From the NCBI RefSeq assembly GCF_003589595.1, contig NW_020654080.1:5353755-5417754 (forward strand): 64,000 nt of DNA. Direction: 5' to 3'. The notes below the pieces were generated by a model. It had not been told where the DNA came from. It saw nothing but the letters and a program-made list of their open reading frames with translations, and did not search any database. This document shows, one piece after another, positions 44,471-54,869 of this stretch (within the stretch, counting starts at the first letter, position 1; every line of letters begins with the position of its first letter). Position numbers and translations under genes: made by a program. The DNA is from Hyposmocoma kahamanoa (taxonomy: Eukaryota; Arthropoda; Insecta; Lepidoptera; Cosmopterigidae).

Positions 44471-44694
44471 AAAATTGTTTCATTGCCTAAAAGTAATTAA
44501 TTTATCTTCAAAAAACATTTTCAAATTAGGACTTCAATTAAAACGTGGAATAACCGATCAGTTTCTTGAAAAAGACATTAGGTATATTGGTTCCAAGGAG
44601 ATAATATTTAGGTCCTGCAGTACATCGCTTTACAGCGAATATTTACATGTAAATGTAATGTAAATATTTATTTTAAGACTTTGGAGTCGACGTT

Positions 44695-44810
44695 GACGGG
44701 ACGAACAAGTCGTGCTCCTGGTGATAAGCGACACGCTTGTCGATGACAGTTGCAGTGCCATCAGAGCTTTAAATCACAACGATCTGAGGAACACTGCCAC
44801 TGCGCAAAAG
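44695..44810 (-). repeat. Repeat A, partial
   Basis: GACGGGACGAACAAGTCGTG to GAACACTGCCACTGCGC. It stops where the 44812 frame begins. Confidence 0.65.
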
Positions 44811-44811
44811 A

Positions 44812-45042
44812 TTGGTAAAACGAAGTATGTTTAATTTAAAAATATACAAATGGAGGAAGCACTGTACACCGACTTTACAGGTACAAATAGATTGTAATTG
44901 CAATTGGAATGAACAAGCAAGCAAGTTTTGCTATAAAGTAAATATAGAAAATATTTACGATTTACACGATATTGACTTTGTTTCTGCCGTTACCAATTAC
45001 ATGAAAATTATTTTAATGCTTGATGAAAACAGTGTAAAATAA
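44812..45042 (+). CDS. Unrecognised small ORF, 76 codons
   Basis: Translates to a Cys-containing peptide with HCTPTLQVQIDCNCNWN near the centre and an acidic C-terminus ending in LMLDENSVK, followed by AATAAAA within a few bases of the stop. Composition is less AT-driven than in most chance frames here. A TTTACAG at 44875-44881 could be a splice acceptor, in which case only the C-terminal part would be an exon. No family recognised; it may be chance. Confidence 0.2.
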   Translation: MVKRSMFNLKIYKWRKHCTPTLQVQIDCNCNWNEQASKFCYKVNIENIYDLHDIDFVSAVTNYMKIILMLDENSVK

Positions 45043-45124
45043 AAAGGATTGGCCCGATTTAGGCCACAGACTAATTTGTGTTTTTTATTAATTAAGCATT
45101 ACTATTTCTAATGATATATAATTT

Positions 45125-45355
45125 TTGATAGTAGTAGAGGTCTTTGTAAAAGAGTTCGTCCTGACAAGTAATGCCACCTTAATGTGAGCATTACTGCGTT
45201 CCAGTTTTGAAGAGTAGGGATGCTGGGGAAATTACAGGCACATGGGACTTGTCAACTTATGTCTCAGGGTGACGGGCGCACATGCCCCTTAGATATTTTA
45301 AATTTAAAGCTCTGAGTGGCACTGCAAGTGTTATGGACAGGCGTGCGTGGCTTTA
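45125..45355 (+). repeat. Repeat A with a short deletion
   Basis: AGTAGTAGAGGTCTTTGTAA to GTTATGGACAGGCGTG. The CCTATTTCTGCCGCCAAGCA segment is missing. Confidence 0.7.
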
Positions 45356-45514
45356 ATCATAAATTTTAAAAGTAGCTAAATTCAAACTTCATCATCTCGA
45401 GAACGTCTTGAGTTCTTTTTCTTTACAAAACTTTGGATTCTGGGCAATTAAACCAACAAATATGAAGTAGACGAATACATTTAGAAGCTTACAAAATAAA
45501 CATTGGATATTAGA

Positions 45515-45800
45515 CATTGACTTACAAATAAATGGACGACGGGTCTAATACTCAAACCACGAAAAAAATGTCCCAAGTCAACCTATTTAAACGTAGTGAC
45601 ATGTAAAGGAGTATGAAAAAGCTAAAACGTTGAATTTAAATTGTAATGTCATCGCAGTACTGTCTAATTTTGCTTGCTTCGCTGTCAGTCGAACAAACGA
45701 AGACTAAAGCGTGAATGACGCTCTGTATACGATTTTAACGCCCTATAAGTTCGGACACTTTTTAGCGCGGACCCGACGTCCATATAATTGTAAGTCAATG
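45515..45800. mobile_element. MITE F copy 2, with 8-bp target duplication
   Basis: Begins CATTGACTTACAAATAAATG and ends TATAATTGTAAGTCAATG, with ATATTAGA on both sides (45507-45514 and 45801-45808). It is 286 bp against 228 bp for the copy at 11985, because of internal length differences. Confidence 0.9.
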
Positions 45801-45808
45801 ATATTAGA

Positions 45809-46399
45809 GGAACAAAATTAGAAGTTTAAACGTCAAATACATTTTCAAATATCGAAGATCGAATACAGTTCGAAATGTTTCGTATAATATAACAACACAC
45901 TGTCTGGCCGTCGCCTTTTGTTTTCTGAACGTTAAATCACTGAATATGCGTGTCAAATTACTCAATTGTGGTGGTACACAATTATTATAGCTGCTTATTA
46001 TTTACGCAAGTACGTAATTTAAAATTTCTTAACACATACTTTGATAAGAATCGATGATAAAACAAACCTTTGAAAATTTGGGAGAATAATAACAAATTAA
46101 TGTAATCAAAGATGATCGACGGCTTAATCATTGATCACCATTTCAATCTTCGACAATGTAGAAATTCAAATATTTGATAGGTAATGACTTAATAATACGG
46201 GGACAACCACGATGTAAGAATCCAATAGGTATTTTCGTACCTATCTTTCAATATCATGCTACACGTAAGGCTAAAAGTCCTTATTATGAAGAAACTATAT
46301 TTCTTTTTTGTGTGCTCTTAGTTCTCAAGTTATAGAAGTTTTTGTATGGTAAGTGTTAATGTTAGATAATTTACAATTTTAGACAAACCAATAAGAAAT
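45809..46399. other. No gene seen
   Basis: AT-rich, 3' of the partial serpin. Nothing recognised. Confidence 0.5.
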
Positions 46400-46405
46400 T
46401 TTATT
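46400..46405 (-). terminator. Poly(A) signal AATAAA for the partial serpin
   Basis: AATAAA on the minus strand, about 50 nt after the stop codon at 46455-46457. The spacing is suitable for a real 3' UTR. Confidence 0.5.
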
Positions 46406-46454
46406 AAATTTTTGACATTTTCTTTCTTAAATAAAATAACACTAATAGCTTCAT

Positions 46455-47131
46455 TTAACGTCTGTTGTAAACACCGACAAGGATATGATTCGCATCGTTT
46501 TTCACTAAGAAGATAAATGGACGATCTGCTCGAAATTCCGCTTTGATGTCGTTGGCATTGTAAACTGTTACATTGTTCGCACCACATTCACATATTTCAA
46601 AGACTGATTTTTGTACAATTTCATTCAAATACACGTGTTCGTTTTCTTTTTCTAACATGTTATATAAATTAATCTTTGTCTTATTGAACAATAGTTTTAC
46701 GTTTAGGCTTTTAAGTAATCTTTTCAAACAAGTTTTGGTTTCAATTTTAAACTTAGGAAGAGAAATATTTACAGTTTCACTAGTTTCAATAGAGAAAAAA
46801 GTCCGATTCATTAATTTCTTCACTAAAGTCTTAAGGTCGTCCCGTGCCATTGGGTAGAATGATGTACATAGCAGTATTATTCTCCGAGAATGGTAATTCT
46901 AAAATTTTTGCAATTAGGCTTTTGCTTTCAAGGTACACACCTATTCCATGCATAGCAATTACTTTGACGGTAGTATCGTTAGATATATGAAAATAAATTT
47001 CAGAGGATTTATTGTTATCCAAGGAGTGTTCCCAGATGCCGTGAAAATATATAGCACTAACAGCGATGACGCTTGTATTTGGCTTTAAATCATGAGAAGA
47101 CAAGACGGGCGTACCATAACTTTCCGGAACT
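46455..47131 (-). pseudogene. Partial serpin with frameshift and degenerate hinge
   Basis: Minus-strand reading begins after an acceptor-like TTGCCAG at about 47132 with VPESYG, then SAIYFHGIW (the counterpart of NAIYFKGKW) and MYIILPNG. Near 46852-46856 one extra base (the GG of AATGGCACGG) shifts the frame, and ARDDLKTLVKKL to RPFIFLV...VGVYNRR continues in the next frame. The hinge reads ECGANNVTV: Gly at P15 is kept but P14-P12 are Ala-Asn-Asn, and the loop is about eight residues shorter than in the neighbouring serpin. No N-terminal half (about 155 residues) is found upstream; a SINE and a mariner occupy the first 1.5 kb. It could be a multi-exon gene with a sequencing error, a non-inhibitory serpin, or a pseudogene. 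Same strand as the intact serpin. Confidence 0.8.
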
Positions 47132-47206
47132 GGCAACTTACATAAAAAATATTTAAAAAGTAATTACAACATTTGAAAATGGAACTCTTTGGATGTAGAA
47201 CGGCCT

Positions 47207-47430
47207 CGGTGGTCGACTGGCTTGCACACCGGTTTTCATGGTGTTACCATCTCTGAGGTCTCGAGTTCGATCCCCGGTCGGGTCAGTGTAGAAACTAACT
47301 TTTCTATATTGTCTCGGGTCTGGGTGTTTGTGGTACCGTCGTTCTTTCCGATTTCCTAAACACAAGTGCTTTAGCTACTTACTTTGGGATCAGAGCAACG
47401 TATGTGATGTTGTCTAATATTTATATATAT
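47207..47430 (+). repeat. SINE D, best copy
   Basis: GGCCTCGGTGGTCGACTGGC and GAGTTCGATCCCCGGTCGGG mark the tRNA-like head. GAAACTAACTTTTCTATATT and CTTTGGGATCAGAGCAACGT mark the body, which ends in an AT tail next to mariner copy 2. Confidence 0.75.
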
Positions 47431-47449
47431 TTAAGAATACAGTTTGTTT

Positions 47450-48646
47450 CATTTGACTGTCACTTGTTTTTACATTGTGGCGTCATTTTAGCAATTGGTT
47501 GTCTACATCACCATGGATTTAACTCGTGAAAATTTTTGTAGTATGATTTTCTTCAACTTGGAAGTGTAATTTAACAGCTCAGCGGAGCTTCGCTAGGCTT
47601 CAAACTGCTTTTGGCGATGAAGCACCATGCAAGACGATTATTTATAGTTGTTTTGCAGAATTCAAACGCGGTCGTGTAAGTCTCAGTGTCAAATTTCGTC
47701 ATGGTCGCCCGTCCACAGCTGTGAACAACAAAAACATTGATGCTGTGTGCCGTATGATCAAAACAGACACGCATGTGACATACCACGAGATTCGGGCATC
47801 TTTAGGCATAGGTACGAGTCAAATACAATCAATACTACACAAACATTTAGGTGTGAATATGCTGTGCTCTCCGTGGATCCCATACAATTTGACTGAGGCT
47901 CAAAAAAAGGATCGCGTCCCTTGGTGCAATGCCATGCTTATCAGATTCAACGAAGGGGCGTCAAATTTGGTATGGGACATAGTAACAGGTGACGAAACAT
48001 GGATTTATAGTTACGATCCCAAAACAAAGCAGCAATCGAGCATATGGGTCTTTCGAGATGAGCCGAAACCAACCAAAGTGGCGCGCGTGCAAAGTGCATC
48101 TAAGCGGATGATTGCTTCTTTTTTCTTTTTTTTTTTTTGATAAAACTGGACACGTGGCTATTGCTGCTTTGGAGAACCGTTGTACCGTGAATAATGATTG
48201 GTACGCGACCATTTGTTTGCCGGAAGTTATTGACAAACTCCGTAAAAATAACAGTAAACGCCGTATCATCTTGCACCACGATAATGCCAATTCTCACATG
48301 GCCAGACAGACAAATGAATTGTAGGAGGTGAACAACGTTGATCTTATGAGCCATCCGCGTACAGTCCCAACCTGACACGTTGTGACTTTTATTTATTTCC
48401 GAAAATTCAGAACCAGTTACGCGGTCAACGATTTTCATCACCTGAAGAGGCTGTCGAATAGTATGAAATATATGTTTCAGAGATTGTCACGGAGGAGTGG
48501 CATAAATGCTTTTAAATTTGGTTCATTCGTATGAAAAAGTGTATTAACGATAACGGAGAATATTTTGAGAAACAATGAATTCATTTTTGACCATTTATAT
48601 TATTTTTTTCTTATTCATTCCGGAAACGTATAGTGCGCTCCACGTA
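47450..48646 (+). mobile_element. Broken mariner transposon, copy 2
   Basis: The transposase reading frame opens at ATG 47513 (MDLTRENFCSM), with stops soon after, and is best preserved at 47721-48115: VTYHEIRASLGIGTSQIQSI and IVTGDETWIYSYDPKTK with the first Asp. A T-rich run at 48117-48138, much longer than in copy 1, interrupts the frame. LHHDNA gives the second Asp. The third block reads YSPNL, so the third catalytic Asp is Asn, next to a 1-base deletion. The stop follows EYFEKQ-like sequence at 48576, and the 3' end TATAGTGCGCTCCACGTA resembles the copy 1 terminus. The matching 5' terminal repeat was not found. Dead. Confidence 0.9.
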
Positions 48647-48726
48647 CAAAATTAATTGTAAAGTGAAGGTAAGAAATACCGAGCAAAGCACTGCAAATAT
48701 AGAGCACGTATATACTTTTTACTTAC

Positions 48727-48934
48727 TGTCTCCGTGGCCAAACGGTTACCATGTTGGACTGCCACGCAGAGGTCCCAGGTTCGATTCCCGGTCTGGGAGA
48801 AATATTTGTATGGCCTGCATTTATTTCTCTCATCAATTTGTGATTGTCTGTTTGTGTGTACATGGCACCCGCGATACAGGGTTTCCCTAGTGCGGGGCTA
48901 TGTTAAGTGTGTGCGTTATTATTATTAAATAATC
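48727..48934 (+). repeat. SINE B, near full length
   Basis: The head is CCGTGGCCAAACGGTTACCA with box B GGTTCGATTCC intact. A deletion shortens the CTCGTGAGTTTGGGTGTAAT part to CTCATCAATTTGTGATTG. The TTATTATTA tail is short. Confidence 0.85.
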
Positions 48935-49262
48935 TCTTATTCTCTATATTATTATTAATAAATATAATACTTTTCATATAAGTTAACAATGGGACTGCAT
49001 AAAAACCGCACTAAGTTCATACACTACAGCCTTTACTAGTTTTACGTCTAGACTTAACAACGTACACCATAACACGTCATAATGTTAAGAGAAAATAAGC
49101 GTCCCAGTTCTAATATCGAGTCTCGTCTTATTGCTTTTTTAATATCCTCGCTCAGCGTGGTGTACTCCAGATGACGTGATCGCAAAAAATATTGACTCAA
49201 GGCGCCGGGGCTGAGGAACACTTATGTAAATACTGCCAGTTTCGACTGGACAAAAATCATAA

Positions 49263-49385
49263 TTAATAACGTTTAAAGTTTTGAGACAGTGCCACTTAAA
49301 CTTTTACATCACAAAGATCTGACGGACATCGACACATCCCCCGCCCGTCATCCTGAGAAATAAGTTGACAAGTGACTCATGCCTT
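49263..49385 (-). repeat. Repeat A, diverged fragment
   Basis: CACAAAGATCTGACGGACAT and AATAAGTTGACAAGTGACTC. It ends where the LINE relic begins. Confidence 0.55.
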
Positions 49386-49424
49386 GCGTATGTAAATAAT
49401 TTCGTCGGTTAAATTCATAAACCT

Positions 49425-49800
49425 ATTATGACTTCTGGGTAGGCAGTCCGTCCTGTCTCTTAGTAACAAGCTCATGGTGTATTGTGCCATATTTAAGCTG
49501 ATATGGCATTCAGTTAAGGGCCACTGCCTCCAAATCAAACATGCAATGACTTCATGGAGCCCAAAAGAACATCCTTCGAACTATCAGTGGTGCCTCATGG
49601 TACACCAGGGACATTGAAATCCACGAATACCTGGAGATTCCAACGATTGTAGAAGTGATGGACGTATATAGACGTAAACACAGGGATGGACTCAATACTC
49701 ATCCGAATCCTATCGCTAAAGCACTGGTTGAAGGTGGCAATATTAAGAGACTGGAACGATAGCACGTTTTCGATGACTAGAAGAGACTGAAGCAGTGGCT
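49425..49800 (+). pseudogene. jockey-like LINE 3' relic
   Basis: One frame gives LGRQSVLSLSNKLMVYCAIF and KLIW. The next gives YGIQLRATASKSNMQ, a stop, then AQKNILRTISGASWYTRDIE, IHEYLEIPTIVEVMDVYRRK and LNTHPNPIAKALVEGG before a stop. This order is the C-terminal end of jockey-clade polyproteins (ISGASWYTRD and NTHPNP are characteristic). One frameshift and in-frame stops show decay; no poly(A) tail is obvious. Confidence 0.8.
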
Positions 49801-50157
49801 ATCTCGCTCTCAAAAGCCAAAAATGACTCAAACAATTTAATTATAGTCTGGCGACTGGTTATAAATAATATATATATAAAAAAACAAAATTATTAGAAAT
49901 AATTATATGACAATCTATGATTCTACCTTTATTATATACCTAAAAGAGGGTCGACAAATTATATTCCAAGCTTTAGTTGCTCGATATTGCGCTTGACGTG
50001 TAAAAAAGTGATTACGTCCAAAACCAGTATGTGGTATTCAAATTTAGTTGACGATTTGTATTTTAATTTAATGTTGCTAGTGATTCTGTTTCGTCATATC
50101 TTTTTTTTCCTTCTTTTCCTATCTTTCCAATTTCACCAGTGCGCTTACTCTTCAAAA
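49801..50157. other. AT-rich spacer, no gene seen
   Basis: Includes a short AT dinucleotide stretch near 49865. The 62-codon frame at 49987 is Phe/Leu-rich and unsupported. Confidence 0.5.
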
Positions 50158-50265
50158 CTATTATTTCTCTCGTGAGTTTGGGTGTAATTTGTGGTTGTCT
50201 ATGTGTGTGTCCATGGCACCCGCGACACAGGGTTTCCCTAGTGCGGGGCTATGTTGAGTGTGTGC

Positions 50266-50306
<41 letters not shown>
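50158..50306 (+). repeat. SINE B, 5'-truncated
   Basis: Starts within TTATTTCTCTCGTGAGTTTG and keeps the whole 3' body and a long TTA-unit tail. The tRNA head is missing, as expected for a 5'-truncated retroposon. Confidence 0.85.
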
Positions 50307-50324
50307 AAACTATAACACGGTAAT

Positions 50325-50410
50325 GCGTACATTACTGCTTGGCTGACGAAATAGGTACGTTAGCAGTACTTCCCTGGATAAACTATTTCACAAAAAGCTC
50401 TGCAGCTATT
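50325..50410 (-). repeat. Repeat A, end fragment
   Basis: ACTGCTTGGCTGACGAAATA, GGTACGTTAGCAGTACTTCC and AAAAAGCTCTGCAGC. Confidence 0.6.
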
Positions 50411-50435
50411 AGAATAATAAAGACTATTATGATGT

Positions 50436-50436
50436 A

Positions 50437-50471
<35 letters not shown>

Positions 50472-50488
50472 AATTTTCAATGTAAATT

Positions 50489-50525
<37 letters not shown>

Positions 50526-50610
50526 TTCAAAATTAATCTTTTAGGCCTTGGGAGAGGCGAGAGTTTAAAATAAATACGATAATAATAATAATAATAATAA
50601 TAAAATATCT
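50436..50610. repeat. Microsatellites (AT)n and (AAT)n
   Basis: An AT run at about 50440-50467, an AATAAT run at about 50491-50523 and another at about 50579-50603, the last perhaps the tail of a decayed retroposon. Confidence 0.8.
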
Positions 50611-51484
50611 TTATTTATCTCCATATTAATTAAAAGGGATCTAATTGCAATTCTAATCTAATTCAAATTTAATCTTAATTAAACTTAAAGTAGAATAGAG
50701 AAATGAATTTTGTCCACCGGATTTTGTTAAAAGTGGACCAGTCCGCGTGTGGTGGTGGTTTTACGTAAATATTCCACGTTAGCTGATCCAATCGGTCAAT
50801 CTAGTTCTTTTCTTTGAGACAATTCTTCTCATAAAGTTTTCCTAAATCGTAATCAATTCTATATGTTATAGTAGTAGTTACGATGTCAGTCTACTTCACC
50901 TACCACCACCGTCACCCAGTGGCGTGTCTGTTATATTAATTTGTTCAAATCTTTTGATACGAATAAAGATTCGTAATGCCTTTTCTTGTTAGCGAGATTT
51001 TATTATAACAGTCGCTAAAGTTTTCAACAGTGTTTTAGGGTTCGATGTTAGTAATCCTTTTTCTCTTCGTGTGGACCCTTGGGGGTCGATTACGACCACT
51101 TTGAAAATCATCGTTCTAGGTAATAAAGAACTATGTACATGTAAGTACTTAACACAAAAATATATTATGAAATCAACTTGAAATATGTATATCTATTCAA
51201 ACGTTTCTGAACATTGATTTTTATTTCAACATTGATTACAATAAAATTGGGCCTCTATAGGAAGGTCTTTTAGAATAAACAATTCTGTGTATGACATCAT
51301 TTTTCATTTTCATCACTAAACCTTACGGCCAATAAATCATGCACATAAATAAATCATAGAACGTAAAAAAATTTGAGACGTTTTTTAAGAAACCTTCCTA
51401 TCAAACAAAATGTCATGCGACTTTACCATTGTAAAACTAATTCGTTGGGTTAAATATTATAGTGAAATAAAAAACACAAGTAAT
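50611..51484. other. No gene seen
   Basis: AT-rich with no supported frame or repeat. Confidence 0.5.
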
Positions 51485-51615
51485 ATAAATTACAGGCACA
51501 TTTTGACGTGCCAACTTATATCTCAGGGTGGCGGGGGTAGTAGCAGTGTCCCCCAGATCTTTGCGATTGAAAGCTTTGAGTGGCGCACGAATTGTTCGTC
51601 CCGTCATTTTATATC
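51485..51615 (+). repeat. Repeat A, right part
   Basis: TTACAGGCACATTTTGACGT, TATCTCAGGGTGGCGG and ATCTTTGCGATTGAAAGC, then GTTCGTCCCGTCA. It has lost the first half and a piece near the end. Confidence 0.65.
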
Positions 51616-51784
51616 ATAAAAAATGTAATCCTAAAGTTAAAATGAGTTTTGAAGAAATCAGTAAAAAATTAATAATACACTATTGCAGTTTCAATTACAA
51701 ATAACACAATGATATCTACGTCTACGACTGACAATAGTTCTAAGTTTCATATTATTTATTATTAATGATTAATTTCATATTGTT

Positions 51785-51915
51785 TAACATTAATTGTTAT
51801 TATTAATGCAAAGACAAAACAAACACAGAGAAAATTTCCTTCTGACTGGACCCGAACCAGTGTCTGTATGCCTAACCCGTGTTACCGCTCTTCCAACTGA
51901 GCTACAAATCGAGTC
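51785..51915 (-). repeat. SINE C-related tRNA-like copy
   Basis: On the minus strand TTTGTAGCTCAGTTGGAAGA, GCGGTAACACGGGTTAGGC and CTGGTTCGGGTCCAGTC form a tRNA-like head. The following AAGGAAATTTTCTCTGTG and TTGTCTTTGCATTAATAAT show the C tail. Confidence 0.65.
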
Positions 51916-52107
51916 AGAGTTTTTATAATAAATTTTGATTTATAAATCATACACTCGAAGAGACAGGAGAACAGTCGTATCTGTTTGTTATAACTTGTAA
52001 AAATTTATCTATGTTGTTCAAACGCTCATGCTGATGGTTTTGAAGCTAAAGAACTGCCGATACTACAAACTTTGAACTGTAATAAACATTGCAACTTTCG
52101 AAATGCA

Positions 52108-52392
52108 GTAGCAGTAGAGCTCCTTGTGAAAGAGTTCTACCAAGGATGTACTGCTACCTTACCCAGTTCTGCCGCCGCGCCGTACGGCGTAATTTTTTAG
52201 GTTTTGAAAGGTTGGCGTGCTAGTACAAACACATTACACAGGACTTCAATTCATGTCTCAGGGTGATGGTCGCAGTGGCAGTGCCCCTCAGATCTTTGCG
52301 ATTTAAAGCACGGAGTGGCACTGCAACTGCTATGGACAGGCATGTCGTTTACCATCAGGCGCACGACTTGTTCGTCCTATCGCATAGTATAT
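52108..52392 (+). repeat. Repeat A, near full length
   Basis: From AGCAGTAGAGCTCCTTGTGA to TTCGTCCTATCGCATAGTAT followed by ATAAAAAAAA. The central GCAGTAATG word is replaced by a GC-rich CGCGCCGTACGGCG. Confidence 0.75.
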
Positions 52393-52683
52393 AAAAAAAA
52401 TTGCATTCTTCAGTTCAAATTTTGAAGTCAACTTAAATTATGCTGTAAATATTATCATGAAGATTGTCCAAGTTTTATGTATCATGAATGATCTATTGAC
52501 TGTGAAAAAACTAGCCAAATTAAAGACGCTCAAACCTAGTTTTCGTTCCGATTACGTGAAGAGATTTGATGCTATGTAGATAACAATAGCGATAAAGAGA
52601 TTTATTTGTCTACATTGACGTAACAGTTTAGTCGTATGTAATAAAAGTAAGAGTATTAACTTTAGCTGTTCAGCTACTTTGGA

Positions 52684-52938
52684 GTGCACGAAAGGAGCCT
52701 TCCCGCAATGGCATACACGGCGGGCAACAACCGGCGAATACCTTACGCCGATTGGAAAATCCTTTTATCACGATGGCAAACATACTTGGTACTTAGTGTA
52801 ACGGGCTGGTGTCCGCAACTCGACGTCAAGGTGCCTATTTTGCGTGAAGTTGGCAAACATATCCAATGCACACCCAGCATGGCGGCTACTTGTGGCATGA
52901 TCAGCGTGGCTAAGTTCTGCGCCGGGATAATATTATAG
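52684..52938 (+). other. GC-richer patch of unknown origin
   Basis: Clearly richer in GC than its surroundings and open over 84 codons on the plus strand; also mostly open on the minus strand, where AAMLGVHWICL and AVYAIAG can be read. No domain, poly(A) or inverted ends were recognised on either strand. It could be a piece of a transposon ORF or a host exon. Confidence 0.3.
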
Positions 52939-53064
52939 TGCCATCGATATGATAAGAAGTTTTGTCATCGATATGATATGATAAGATTTTATCACTGAAG
53001 TTGTATGACTCGTCTCGAGTAAAATTGTCATTAAACAATAAACTACAATCATATTGTCATGTTA

Positions 53065-53330
53065 CATAGCAGTACAGCTCTTTATGAAAGAGTTCGTCCA
53101 GGGAATTACTGCCATCTTAACTATTTCTGCCGCCAAGCAGTACTGTGAGCGTTGCGTTCCGGTTTGGAAGGGTAAGGGTGCTGGTGAAATTACAGGCACA
53201 TGGGATTTGTCAACTTATATCTCAGGGTGGCGGATGTAGTGACAGTGCCCCTAAGATCTTTGCGCTTTAAAGCTTTTAGTGGAGCTGCAACTGCTATGGA
53301 TAAGCGTGATCGTCCCGTCATTTGTGATAT
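53065..53330 (+). repeat. Repeat A, near full length
   Basis: From ATAGCAGTACAGCTCTTTAT to CGTGATCGTCCCGTCATTTG, with a deletion removing most of the CACCAGGCGCACGACTTG segment. It ends in ATAATAAAAAATAAA. Confidence 0.75.
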
Positions 53331-53435
53331 AATAAAAAATAAACATTTTAAAATCCTCTAATCTTCTCTTTACCGTGTCGATGTTTTTTTTATTTTAGGA
53401 CTATATTGACTTTGAATGATATGTTGCCACCTTGA

Positions 53436-53590
53436 CTGCGCTTTCCGTGGCCGCGTAGAGATTCTCCCTCGTACAGGTATTAGGGTACAACGGGCACAAA
53501 GAGCTTGCAAAGAGCCTACTCGCGGTGCGCACTGACAACAGCTAGTCACGGTAACAACGGGTACCTAGACTTGCTAGTCTGTCCAACAAG
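53436..53590. repeat. Dispersed repeat O, copy 1
   Basis: CTCGCGGTGCGCACTGACAA, CAGCTAGTCACGGTAACAAC and CCTAGACTTGCTAGTCTGTC align with 59850-59930. Class unknown; see the longer copy there. Confidence 0.55.
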
Positions 53591-54869
53591 ATGATTTAAC
53601 CTACTTAATCCTCTAATTAGAAGTTAGGATAATTATGATTAAAAAAAGTTTTTATGGTAAAGGAGACGAAGGTTGACCTCGGTGTACATTACTAAATTTA
53701 GAATCTACGTGTTTTTTTTTTTTAAAATCTTTATTTATTTAGAACTTTTATACAATGTATATGCCAGTGCCATCGTATCCTAAACTATAGTTTACATATC
53801 TGAGCGGCGCTGCTGGAGAGCCAATTCAACAAATACTGACAGGCTTTTTGCCTGTTTCGTGTGGGGATTGCTTAGTATTCAATTTATAGCACCTACGGTT
53901 GTTCGGTTGATCTGCATGTCTCTCATCAGTGCCGCCCTCTATTGTTCGTACCAGACACGTTCCAGAGAATCTATTTTAAAAAATTAAATCACCCGGAGTG
54001 TAGATATGGAAGAGGCTCTGAAAGTGCTGCTAATGGAGGTAGCATAAAGTTTCAGAATTTGTGGTCACTGTTTATCCCACTGGGAGACCGAATTACCGTT
54101 AAGGGTAGGTTCAGATGGACGCACACCTGCCGCGCGGTGTGCGCAAATGCTTGCAGTGAACAATAACACGTGATCATTTAAACAGCTACAATGTCCTGTC
54201 CGTGCCCATAATGTAAACGCGCGGCGACACGCGTTTGCAGCGGTGACGCGCGGTTTGAGAACATATTACATTTTCGCAAATGCTACATATGAAATAAAAC
54301 TATTTTTTTTCGGATCTAAATTGCGTATTTGTGCGAAAAGCAAATATAGTTTCTTCAAACAAACCGTAGAAAAAATAGTTTAATTTCCAATTACTATTAT
54401 AATTTAAGAAATTTTAAGTAAATAGTTTTCCTTACCTTCTGCGAAAGATAGAAATTCGTCCTCCAACGACCTGTAACAAACAACATTAATGTTAATTTTA
54501 TTGACGCAGAAGAAGCAACGACTCCATAATAGGATTTTGCTTTGGTGAAATTTCATAGTCCTTTAACATTCCGAAAAGGTACAGAAAGCGATTCCGCCAA
54601 TTGTAATTGGTTCACAAATAGTCACCCTTTGCAATCTGAACAAGTCAATTTAATATTTCGTTTCATGGCTACTAAATTATTTGATGATTGTTGCCTTGAT
54701 TTTCTCGTAACATTTTACTACTGTTGTTTGTTAGAGCTGCTATTAATGGCACCTAGATTAATTAGACTCTTTGACATTTAATTAAGGAATTTAAAAAAAT
54801 AATTGTAAGTGGTAAGTAGTAGTTTATACATCCGTCTAAAATGTAAATCATTATGAATTTTTCATACAT
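53591..54869. other. No gene supported
   Basis: A GC-richer patch at 54110-54260 (GCGGCGACACGCG) is unexplained. A fragment of family M (ATGAAATAAAACTATTTTTT) is at 54288-54370. The plus frames at 53942 and 54542 lack domains. A splice-bounded 35-nt candidate on the minus strand is discussed in the findings. Confidence 0.4.

Noticed and set aside
49480..49520. Host gene start at ATGGTGTATTGTGCC
   Set aside because: It is an internal Met codon of the jockey-like relic, which begins upstream and continues after a frameshift.
52684..52938. P-type ATPase fragment on the minus strand (an IGTLT word)
   Set aside because: The catalytic Asp of the DKTGT motif is absent and no other ATPase motif is near.
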